Shown here: piece after piece, positions 55,511-64,000 of the stretch | Layout of the letters: each line of letters opens with the position of its first letter | Position numbering within the stretch: the first letter of the stretch is position 1 | NCBI GenBank assembly: GCA_021018995.1 | Contig: CM037593.1 | Coordinates: forward strand, 8,460,088 to 8,524,087 | Origin: Chloranthus sessilifolius | Lineage: Eukaryota; Streptophyta; Magnoliopsida; Chloranthales; Chloranthaceae | Reading direction: 5' to 3' | DNA: 64,000 nt | Notes under the pieces: model-generated | What the model saw: only the letters and a program-made list of their open reading frames with translations | The model's database searches: none | Told to the model about the DNA's origin: nothing | Translations under genes and position numbers: made by a program

Positions 55511-55599
55511 ACAAATTTTAGGTTTAGTTGCAAATTTTAGAAGTTTAGTACCTTTTTAAGCTAGGAGTCTTTCTATGTTGATGATTTAAGTTGAGTTAA

Positions 55600-57060
55600 G
55601 GTGATGCAGGACTGAAATGCGCTAACCCTAAAGTAGCATAAAACCCGCACGACAAGATTATGGTTTTGATCTCCGGGATAAAATGAAAATAAAAATAGAA
55701 AAATAAGAAGATATAGAAAATCATTGGAATTTCACTAGCCAAAATATAGGCCTCACACCAAACCCTAAGCTCGGGGAAGACGAAAATTCTCAACGAACTC
55801 TCAAAGATAGCACCAAGCAATCAAATTTTCATTAACTCATCATTAATTTTTTTCTCAAAAGAGATTACAATGTATTTATAAAGCAAAGAAACCCTAAGAA
55901 TACTAGTGAAAATAAAACTCCTAAAATAACTATTAAATTTTTTTAATCTAACGTTTATAATTAATTTCACCACTAATCTCGTTTTTTAATTATGCGACCA
56001 CTTTTGAAGGGTCAAACGATGTCCGATTGATGTGAAATTGATCTTGTTTGAAAGCTTATCCAAGTAGTTTTCCAACAAGACAAGAATCACGCAATTTCAA
56101 CATATATTGATAGACTTATGATCATGTTTTCGATGGTTGCACTGAAAGTGACGAAATTAACAGTCACATATCGCATATATGTGCCTGACCCCTAAATAAT
56201 TCAAATAAGGAAACTAATCTTAAAACAAACCACTTATTAAAAGAATCCTAATAAAAAAGGAAACTAAACCTAGATTTAAAATGCCTAAAATAACGTACAC
56301 ACGGATCTTTAACGGGCCTTTTAAAAACCTATTCGCGGGCCCACTTTCTCTTTCGATGCTTCCTATTTATCCGATCACGATCTCGGTGTGTAAGCTTCGA
56401 TTTCGCATCATAAGGTTTCTTAGCTATAAATATAGCCTTGTAAAGACAATTGAGAGATTTTTGATTGATTAATGATTGCTTTGAATTAAATTTGAAACTT
56501 GAGAGAGTGATTCTTTCAACTAGAAGAGCGAGTCTTCTTTCCCGTGGGGTTTGTGTGAGGTCAACAATCTATCATTCTTATCCACTTCTATCGCTTGATT
56601 ACGTGTAAGTGGATTTGATTACATTGTTTCCTTTGATCTCTAATTAACATCGTAAGTTTGCTTGTTCGATCTTTCTTATTCCCAAGCCCAAGATCGTTCT
56701 AAGTCCTATGTGCCAGATTATTCGTTTTGAGCCTTTCATTGCATAATATGATCAATTCCTTTCTTTTATTGTTTAGTATGGAATTGAAATAATCCATTAT
56801 TGGTTTTCTTCAATACCATAAGCTTTTAGAGATCTAGTTCATTCATTAGAATCGTAGTCTTCTAGATCCTAAAGGGAACGTACTATGGAAATTAACACTA
56901 ATTTGAGCTATTCAAAATTTGGTAGATTAGGAATTCTTCCACTTTCTTTGTTAATTTGCTTGGAAAATTATTACTTTAAGTGTTCGTGTTAATTCAAAAT
57001 TAATCTCAGCCCAAGTCATATTTTGTTAGTGCTAGTTACTGCATCATCCATGTTACGTGA
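55600..57060. mobile_element. LTR-like fossil sequences
   Basis: The left part (to ~56280) matches 35545-36060 in reverse. The right part (~56380-57060) has CTATAAATATAGCCTTGTAA followed by leader-like sequence, as in a plant LTR. No protein-coding part is present. One or two old elements; family and exact ends undetermined. Confidence 0.35.
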
Positions 57061-57429
57061 TCTATTTTGTACATGCATTACTTTGGCATTTTTGTTCTTT
57101 GGAGATTGAAAATCGAAGAAAACCTCATAAGCGGACTATCACCACACTATCTTTCCAAATACTAACTGAATCTCCCACTCTGGGAGTTAGGTGATACCCT
57201 CCTCAAAATTTAGCCTGACCTTGTGCGCACTCTTCCAACGTCCATACACTGGTCCTGGTGCTCATAATTTAGGTACTCGTTTCAATGGGTTTCTACTCAT
57301 CTGCGGATGATTTGATTCCCTGTTTCATCGCTAATGTGAAATGTAATTGGGCAATTCATGATTCTAGTTATATTGCCTTGTTTCTAACATGGTATTTCAC
57401 TACTTATGATGGAATTTTTTATTTGTTAT

Positions 57430-57700
57430 TATTGGTAAAAAGGAAATGCATTGACTAACAATAGAAAACGGGGATATATACCTGCTGGACAGCGAGAAGC
57501 TGAAACCAGACAGACACAAAAAACAAGGAAACCAGAAAAAAAAAAGAACAAATCAGAACAGCAGTCAGATCGCCAGATCAGCGACAGGACAAACAACCAC
57601 CACAACCAGAGCCAGCCCAGGAGGCAAAAGTCTAGATTGCTTTGGCTTGCAGGGTTTGACAAAAGCACGATAGTTTTTCGTTTCATTGGAAAATGATTGC
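57430..57700 (-). mobile_element. L1 3'UTR fragment
   Basis: Reverse strand reads pyrimidine-rich sequence ending in GTTAGTCAATGCATTTCC and TTTTTACCAATAATAAC, a common form of plant L1 3' end. No coding motif remains. Confidence 0.5.
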
Positions 57701-57990
57701 TTTTGAAAAAAGTAACACTCTTGAACACAAACCTCCATCTCGTTTTAGGGTCAATAATACACCTCACAATTAGAATGCAATAAATGCGAATGAAGTAACA
57801 CCCATGCACCAACCTCCGTTACGTTTTAGAGTCAAAACACTTGTATCCATTCCACTAATGTAGTTTTTGCTTTTATTTTTTGTTGAAAAAACAATTACAT
57901 GTTTTTATGCATTTCATTTGGCAATTATTTATGGTAGGAGTAAAGAACAACATTGCCAGCGTCTCAAAGATGAAGTAAAGAATAGTATTA
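57701..57990. other. Non-coding stretch with a local duplication
   Basis: AACACAAACCTCCATCTCGTTTTAGGGTCAA (57724-57754) resembles CACCAACCTCCGTTACGTTTTAGAGTCAA (57806-57834). Nothing else identified. Confidence 0.5.
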
Positions 57991-57999
57991 GGACCATAT

Positions 58000-58625
58000 C
58001 AAGAAATATGGATCATATTTGTTGGGTTGGGGGGTTGGGATGCGCTTCTTATTTGGTTGACCAAAGTGTTAAATAAAATATTGAGAACAAGTAATATCCC
58101 TGAAGAATGGAAAAAGGGCATCATTATCCTTTTTATAAGAATAAATGGGATATATATATCACAGTTCTGATTATCGTGGTATTAAACTTACGAGTGCAAC
58201 TAGAAAACTCTTGAAAAGAGTAATAGAAGTAGAGAACATTGTCTACGAGAAGAGAAAAATATTTTTGAGAACTAGGTTTGATTTATGCTAGGAAAATTAG
58301 CAACTAAAGTCATTTTCTCGTCGAGGAAAACTTCTTGGATAACTGCAGAGATATAAGGAAAATGTTACATATGGTTTTTATTGATTAGGAGATGACCTAT
58401 GATAGGGTGCCGAGGGAAAAAAAAATTGGTGGGTGCTAAGGAGAAAATGCATCCCAAATGAATATGTCAAGATTATCTATGCATCAATGGGCTGCATCAC
58501 AATGAGTTCCCTATTGGAGTTATTGTTTCAAGGGTTTGGTTTAAGTCCTTATTTGTTTGCATTGGTCATTATAGAATAGACAACAATAATAAATATTGTG
58601 CTTTCACAATATTTTTTCTTTATTC
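58000..58625 (+). mobile_element. RTE-type LINE reverse-transcriptase relic
   Basis: Plus-strand frames read WLTKVLNKILRTSNIPEEW, KKGIIIPFYKNKWD, SDYRGIKLTSATRKLLKRVIE, MLHMVFID-EMTYDRVPRE, and IGVIVSRVWFKSLFVCIGHY. These follow the RTE order (PEEWKKG...NYRGIKL...FIDLEKAYDRVPR...LHQGSALSPYLF), distinct from the L1 copies. Only the RT middle is present, with several stops and shifts. Confidence 0.82.
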
Positions 58626-58689
58626 AATAATATATCTGCTATTTACCAATCAGAAAATAACTATAACCTGCCTATATATATAGGCAAAA

Positions 58690-59066
58690 GGGCATATGGG
58701 TTGGAATACCCGTGCATTCCAATCTCAGATCACGTGCCACGTGGCAGGTGATCCCAAAACAACACCTGTTTTCGGATCATGTGCCATCTGGCATGTGATC
58801 TAGAAAAAAAAATTATTTTTCAGTGGCCAAAACTGTGGTCAAAGTTTGGGTACCGTCCCACATATTTTGGTGCATTGAATTTTTCCCCCTTTGACCACAT
58901 TTTGAACGGTGGATATGTATCGGATCATACCCAAATTTTTTGAGTGACCTCTGATCATGTATGGACAAGTTTCCATCTCGCCCAATCCCCTTGATAGTTT
59001 CCACATGGACCCCACCTGATTGGAATGCATCTATCCACCATGCATTCCAACCCATATCCCATATAT
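58690..59066. mobile_element. MITE with CATATGGGTTGGAAT ends, TA-flanked
   Basis: About 377 bp. Left GGGCATATGGGTTGGAATAC...TGCATTCCAATC; reverse-strand right GGGATATGGGTTGGAATGCATG...GCATTCCAATC. Short TATATATA tracts bound both ends. The interior has repeated CACGTGCCACGTGGCA-type palindromes. Confidence 0.78.
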
Positions 59067-59089
59067 ATATATAAAATATGTTTTTTTCT

Positions 59090-59235
59090 TATTGGTATGA
59101 GGGGATGTTGGCGTTGATTTCCTTGTCTGCTCTGTTTGTATTCTTGCTGGTGCTTCTTGTGTCCCAACAAGCTTCTCGCTTGGCGTTACCCTTTGTAATC
59201 TTTTTCTTCTAGGAATTTTTTTCCTAAGAAAAAAA
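59090..59235 (+). mobile_element. L1 3'UTR fragment
   Basis: TTGTATTCTTGCTGGTGC...CTTTGTAATCTTTTTCTTC...AAGAAAAAAAAC resembles the 3' end of L1 copy 4 (TTTTGTAATCTTCCAGCTTC...TAATCGAAAAAATAAAAAG). Confidence 0.5.
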
Positions 59236-59454
59236 ACTATAACCTGCATTTGGACTGTATCTTTGAACTTTAGTGCCATTTAGTCCCTATATTATCAGAA
59301 GTAGCAAATAAACCTTCAACCTTTTCTGGAATGCCTTTCATTTTATTACTTTTTTTGAGCCATAGGATAAATGGAAAATAATCGACTGGGGCTTGACCGC
59401 CCCAGTTTGTGGTCGTAGCATATAATTTTAGCAATCCAATTCATAGTAGCTCAC

Positions 59455-59695
59455 ACTGGAGCCTACCATGGGCCCAAAAGATCGCGCTCATTAGAAGATT
59501 TGAACTATTCAATCTATGAACTCTAATATAGATGGTTGTGCAAATTTTTCAATGGTTGAGATTAAAGTGCACCAATTGGATGGTTTGAAAGCTCTTTTAG
59601 GCTTGAATCTTTGTCTGAGATGTTCTTATGATGGGCAGCTAGTTGGGCTACTTGGATTGACCAAAAATGTGTGCCACATGGCATAAAAGTAGGCT
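59455..59695. repeat. MITE of the CCACATGGCACA family, copy 3
   Basis: The right end ACTTGGATTGACC...GTGTGCCACATGGCATAA and the interior GATTTGAACTATTCAATCTA and AAAGTGCACCAATTGGATGG match 31107-31373. The left end is worn. It lies 155 bp upstream of the COQ4 start codon. Confidence 0.65.
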
Positions 59696-59849
59696 GTCAT
59701 GGCCTTAATCTGTGGAAATGCAGTCAGCAGAGTCAGTTTCTTTTTCATATTTTGCCTGTCAGTTAGTACCTGATTTTTCTCTAAACACCCCATAATACTT
59801 TCCATCGTTCATTTTTTTGGGTCAGATTTTGTAATTGGATAAGCAAAAA

Positions 59850-61732
59850 ATGCAAAAAAGCATGCACATCCAGCTGAAGGGATGGCAGCAGGCAGCAGTT
59901 GCCCTTGGGTCAGCTGTTGGTGCACTAATGGACCCCAGAAGAGCAGATTTAATAGCTGCTCTGGGTGAGACAACCGGTAAGCCGGCTTTTCAGAGAGTGC
60001 TCAATCGGATGAAGAAGAGCCAGGAAGGCAGAGTAAGTTCATTATCCACTTACAGATAAGCATAACTGACATAAACACTTAAGCAAGCAAATATGCCTTG
60101 GCTTCATAAGCATAACTCTATTAGATCCATTTGTAGTAGGGCTGTGACCAAGGTAGCAATGATGGACCGATATGTATCGGTCTCGGCCGATACCATATAT
60201 ATATATATATATAATTTCAAATTTGGTAGGTCTCGGCCGATACCCGATCCATATCGGCCAATACTTGACAGTTGATACCTTGGCTGTGAAGAGTCGGCTC
60301 AGCCTGTTGCCTGACGATGTTTTTGAATCGGATTAGCCACATAAACTGACCCGACCTGTTAATTTATATCTATTAGGATATATTTTTTGTATATTTTATA
60401 TCAGGTCCGGTATTTCTGGTCGGATGCCCAAAGGGTCGGGCCGACCTAGATTTTGGCTCAACCCAACTCGACCTGGCCTGTTGACATCCCTAACTTGTAG
60501 TCTGGAGGACTCATTGATCTTGGGGTTTGGATTCAGTGGGTAGCATCTGCTGTACATGGTAGCTGATTGGCAACCTATTAGATACGCTGTAGCCTAAATT
60601 ATCTCATCATGATCCTAACTGGCTGAAAAATTGTCCACTGTCTCCATACTTAGATTCACCTTCCAAAAGTCTCCAATTGATCTGAAGGTCATGATCATCC
60701 CACTGGAGTGACTTTTGGGTTATCAATCATCAGTTGGATTATTTAAGATTTTGAACCAATGGGCTTGTGTGCTGCTTGCGAGTAGAAATGGTATATACCT
60801 TGTACCTTGAGTTTGAGAGTGTGACCGACCATTTTATTTTAATAAGAAAACGGGTCATCAAAGCTCGGACATGCAGCACTATTTTTCATCTAGTATGCCA
60901 CTTAACACGAAGTCCACAATTATTAGAATTAGATTGGTGGTGTCGAAAATTGAATCGAAAAAAAAAAAACATCTCTACTGGGTGGTCAAACGCTTTCAAA
61001 ATAAACGGCTACATAAATCTCCAAACCTCTTTTAGTCTTTCATTTTAAGGGCGCTTGACCGACCCTGAAACCACCATAAAGATCATTTGATGGGATGTTC
61101 GACACGACAAATCTGCCCATCGTGGTCTTCGCATCAAGTTATACAAATAGTGCTACTTGTCCAGTTTTGTAACATTGTTTGTACTTTATAGGAAACTCAT
61201 TGGGAGTTATTTTTGTCAGGCCATTCTTTTAGACCATCCTCGTGTCGTATCAACAAGCGTTGGGCATGCATGGGACCTTCCGGAAAACACATTCGGTGCA
61301 GCATACGCGAAATTCATGGGATCACGAAACTTCTCTCCTGATGACCGCCCACCTGTGCGGTTCATGGACACCGAAGAGCTGGCCTACGTGGCCACACGTG
61401 CACGTGAGGTGCATGATTTCTGGCACGTTCTGTTTGGCCTTCCCACAAATTTGATAGGTGAATCGTCTCTCAAAGTGATCGAGTTTGAGCAGATGCTTCT
61501 CCCCATGTGTTTCCTATCTGTCATCGGGGGCTCTGCAAGGTTTAACGAGAAGCAACGGAGTCTTTTCTTCCGGCATTACTTCCCATGGGCCACACGTGCT
61601 GGTATGCAGTGCACGGATCTGATGTGTGTCTACTATGAGCGACATTTTGATGAGGATTTAGAGGGTGTTCGGAAGAAATGGGGAATAATCACAGCCCCTA
61701 GTCTGAAGGAAATATTACTGGACCAGCAATGA
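59850..61732 (+). CDS. COQ4: COQ4, ubiquinone biosynthesis protein (mitochondrial)
   Basis: Exons 59850-60032 and 61220-61732 (GT-AG, phase 0) predict 231 residues, the usual plant COQ4 length. COQ4 belongs to the CoQ synthesis complex on the matrix side of the inner mitochondrial membrane; recent work links it to oxidative decarboxylation of the ring. Exon 1: [40 protein letters not shown]. Exon 2: [40 protein letters not shown], and the metal-binding motif HDxxHx11E as His126, Asp127, His130 and Glu142. I chose Met at 59850; the Met four codons on is an alternative. TTTTTTTGGGTCAG at ~59812-59825 may be a leader-intron acceptor. The 1.19-kb intron holds two nested hAT MITEs. All coding landmarks are intact, so it is likely functional. 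Confidence 0.95.
60137..60492. mobile_element. hAT MITE (TAGGGNTGT ends, GGGTCGG interior) in the COQ4 intron
   Basis: Ends TAGGGCTGTGA and (reverse strand) TAGGGATGTCAACAGG. Flanking 8-mers ATTTGTAG (60129-60136) and ACTTGTAG (60493-60500) match at 7 of 8. The interior has GGGTCGGGCCGACC words, so it identifies the dispersed GGGTCGGG family as hAT-derived. A second MITE interrupts it after 12 bp. Confidence 0.82.
60149..60282. mobile_element. hAT MITE, CAWGGATCAAAAT-like, copy 4, nested
   Basis: 134 bp. Ends CAAGGTAGCAATGATGG and (reverse strand) CAAGGTATCAACTGTC. 8-mers GCTGTGAC (60141-60148) and GCTGTGAA (60283-60290) match at 7 of 8. The interior is TCTCGGCCGATACC repeats around a short (TA)n. 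Confidence 0.85.
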
Positions 61733-62195
61733 ATGATTTTCTAATTAATTATTTTTTTAGGTTTTCATTTTGTATGGTATAATATCCATTGGTTTAAGCT
61801 ATTTGACTTCTTGTAAGTTGTTATGAGTATTAGAAAGATGACGGAGTGTGGTTCCCTCTACAGTTCATAGTCTCTGAGATAAAGATCTGTTATCAGTTTG
61901 CTCTACATGGTTTAAGAGAGAAATTGCCTAAATTAGCTAATGAGTTTGCTAATCTATTTGCCCTATCCGGTTTTGACTGAAGTCATGAACAATGCTACCT
62001 GGTTCACTGGTTCGCTCAGTTTGTATTTGGATTTGCGATTCGCTAGGGGTTAGAATGTGTTTTTGCTTAATTCCAAGGTACGTAAAATATTGCCATTTCA
62101 CCCCATGTGAGGAATAAGACCAACTTGTATCTAGTAATCTTTAAGCAGAGTTACGTAATTCGCTCAAGCCCATGAGATGTGTGAACCAACATGCA
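61733..62195. other. COQ4 downstream sequence
   Basis: Probable 3'UTR and intergenic DNA. TGTATGGTATAATATCC at ~61770 and other A/T-rich words could serve as polyadenylation signals, but none is decisive. No other feature. Confidence 0.5.
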
Positions 62196-62511
62196 ATCGT
62201 AGTCACCAAATTCGCGGAAGTTTTGAAAAAATCATGAATAATTCGTGAATTTGGGCCTTTGTGAATTAATCTCGAATTGTCCGCAAATTTTCAAAAAATC
62301 AACTTGATTTGGTGAAGTTCGTGAATATTCATGAATTATTCCGAATCATTCCCGAATTTTGTCAATAATGCGCAACTTCAATTTTTAAATATTTTTTATT
62401 TTCCTCTTGGATTCTTATCCGAATATTTCCCCAACTTGCCAAATTTTACTGGATTTTTTCGGTTTTTAACCTTGCAGACTTTTACCGAACCCCGCCTTGG
62501 TGACTATGCAT
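62196..62511. repeat. MITE with TAGTCACCAA ends and TTCGTGAAT interior
   Basis: Inverted ends TAGTCACCAA (left) and TTGGTGACTA (right). The interior repeats ATTCGTGAAT/TTCATGAATTATTC words. Flanks do not give a clear duplication. A related fragment begins at 12810. Confidence 0.6.
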
Positions 62512-62644
62512 GCAACAAACCAATTTGCATACCTGGAGTCTTTTACAATTATAAATATATTTGTTAGCATATTTAAACTCAAGCCTCAGTATAAGCTAAA
62601 GACTTGACCTCCAAAGCTATAAAATATTTATTTTTTTATAAAAT

Positions 62645-62649
<5 letters not shown>

Positions 62650-62679
<30 letters not shown>
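62650..62679. repeat. (TA)n microsatellite
   Basis: About 15 TA units at the border of the next element. Confidence 0.95.
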
Positions 62680-62682
<3 letters not shown>

Positions 62683-62964
62683 AAAGGGGAAAATGTGCCC
62701 ATGCGTAGAGATTTCTCTGAGCTAGGCCAATGAAAAGCACACATGTGGAAAGTGTTTTTGCTCTAACCCGGGTTAGTCACAACAGAGATATCTCTGAGAG
62801 ATCTTGCTGACAGGGGTAGGTATAGAGGTAGGTAGCACAGGCGGCTACACCAGACTGAGGTAGGTAGTGCCTTCAAAGCAAAATGAATGTCAAGTCATAT
62901 AGGATGGTAAATGAATTCAAAATTTTGCCCTCTCTCATCATCTCTCTTGCTCCATCTTTGAGAC

Positions 62965-62966
<2 letters not shown>

Positions 62967-63014
<48 letters not shown>

Positions 63015-63085
63015 TCGTTGCAATACTCTCTGTGGAAGCGCCCTCGCTCCATCTCTGAGACAACTCTCTCTCTCTCTCTCTCTGG
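62967..63085. repeat. Duplicated (CT)n tract
   Basis: GCTCCATCTTTGAGACAA plus (CT)n, then after ~45 bp GCTCCATCTCTGAGACAA plus (CT)n again. Confidence 0.9.
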
Positions 63086-63189
63086 AGCTATGAGTAGATA
63101 GAAATACAGAACAGTGATATAAGAGGTAAGCGCTAACGCAATATCGCTTCATTCACTTATTTAGAATGTATAAATCATAAAATTTTAAA

Positions 63190-63960
63190 CATTCAAAATA
63201 TATAAGGCGGTGTTGACGTAGACGTTTCTTCGGTGAAGAGTTGGGGCTCAGCATAGCCCGCAATCGCTTCTTATGTAAAGCGATGGTGCTTCTAAATAGT
63301 TGTGCCATCACTTCTTACGTGAAGCGACAGCGCCTCAAAATAGTAGCACCATCGCGTCTCATGTGAAGTTTTACCTTATTTGGCTGTTGTTGTTCGATCT
63401 CTTCGTTTAGTTATTTGCAATGTATAACTCATAAAATTATAAGGATTTAAGTAGTATAAATCGGTGTCGACGCAGATGCTTCTTCTGTGAAGAGTTGGGG
63501 CTTAGCATAACCCCTCATCGCTTCTTATGAGAAGCGATGGAAGCGATGGCACCTCATACTAGTTGCGCAATCGCTTCTTATGCGAAGCGATGAGGCCTCA
63601 GAATCGATGCGCTATCGCTTCTTATGTGAAGTTTTGCCTTATTTGTCCATTAGCAAAGTTTTCCTATATTCAGTGGCCTCGTCGTAGATCGATCGATACT
63701 TCACAATGGTGCACTTAGTCGCTGGAGTCTTGATAATCATCTTAAAAATTTGCGAATTATAAAAAGTTACAGAAAGACAGAAAAAAGGAGCGTCATTGCT
63801 TCGTCATCGTAGATAGAAGCGTTGACACTTCCAATAAGAAGCGTTAGCACTGCTTACATGGAGAGATTGTGCCTGTACACAGAGGTGCAGAGGCGCTAAC
63901 ACACCATGAAAGGAGCGTTGGCGCTCCATCAAGGAAGGATTGGCGCATATTTAAAGCTGC
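63190..63960. repeat. GAAGCGATGGCGCY minisatellite
   Basis: Reiterated ATCGCTTCTTATGNGAAGCGAT units: a dyad with CGCTTC/GAAGCG arms, in at least eight imperfect copies, plus a ~250-bp higher-order duplication (GACGTAGACGTTTCTTCGGTG and GACGCAGATGCTTCTTCTGTG start the two halves). Confidence 0.8.
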
Positions 63961-64000
63961 ATGAAAATAAAAGGACACTCACCTTGTTTCAGAAAAAGGA

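Larger units (their letters stand above)
62680..64000. mobile_element. TA-docked long-inverted-repeat family, end plus minisatellite (runs off right edge)
   Basis: Starts right after (TA)n with GGGGAAAATGTGCCCATGCG and TAGAGAT, as at 11650 and the arms of 15317-17616. After CT-rich sequence comes GCG-rich minisatellite DNA (63190-63960), similar in word content to 12055-12185 and 17280-17340. The other end is outside the window. Confidence 0.6.

Overview
This is nuclear DNA of a flowering plant. The evidence is AT-rich sequence, spliced host genes of plant type (NOL9-like and COQ4), a nuclear copy of plant mitochondrial nad4L-atp4, L1 and RTE LINEs, a tRNA-derived SINE, a MULE, hAT and Harbinger genes, and dense MITEs. 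The species cannot be read from the sequence. The mix (many hAT MITEs, many L1s, few recognisable LTR elements) recalls lineages such as Nelumbo, but that is only an impression.

Host genes are few. On the minus strand, three exons (9119-8953, 7205-7108, 6270-6237) encode the start of a NOL9/GRC3-type polynucleotide kinase. The gene runs off the left edge, because a ~6 kb L1 in the same orientation fills the next intron. On the plus strand, two exons (59850-60032, 61220-61732) give a complete 231-residue COQ4 for ubiquinone synthesis. Its intron carries one hAT MITE inside another. A possible 5'UTR exon near 23.5 kb has no assigned gene.

The rest is mobile DNA. 0-6 kb: L1 copy 1. 6-9.2 kb: NOL9 exons with MITEs in the introns. 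9.2-23.8 kb: MITEs, the mitochondrial insertion, a SINE, and elements docked on TA microsatellites. 23.86-30.86 kb: a 7.0 kb MULE with ~110-bp terminal inverted repeats, a 9-bp target duplication, a broken transposase, and an intact spliced accessory gene predicted at 581 residues. 31-43 kb: a Harbinger relic and a chain of four L1 pieces, one carrying a hAT MITE. 44.2-46.3 kb: an open hAT transposase gene (668 residues) lacking one conserved His. 46.5-59.7 kb: MITEs, foldback elements, tandem duplications, L1 ends, an RTE relic and LTR-like fossils. 59.8-61.7 kb: COQ4. 62.2-64 kb: a MITE and a TA-docked element with GCG-rich minisatellites.

Three patterns stand out. First, several unrelated repeat families each end exactly at (TA)n tracts. 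Second, hAT MITEs with clear 7-8 of 8 bp target duplications share short ends but have different interiors made of reiterated CpG motifs. Third, the MULE carries four clusters of a ~22-bp palindromic repeat, two of them subterminal. All coordinates come from reading the sequence by eye; ends of old repeats are approximate.
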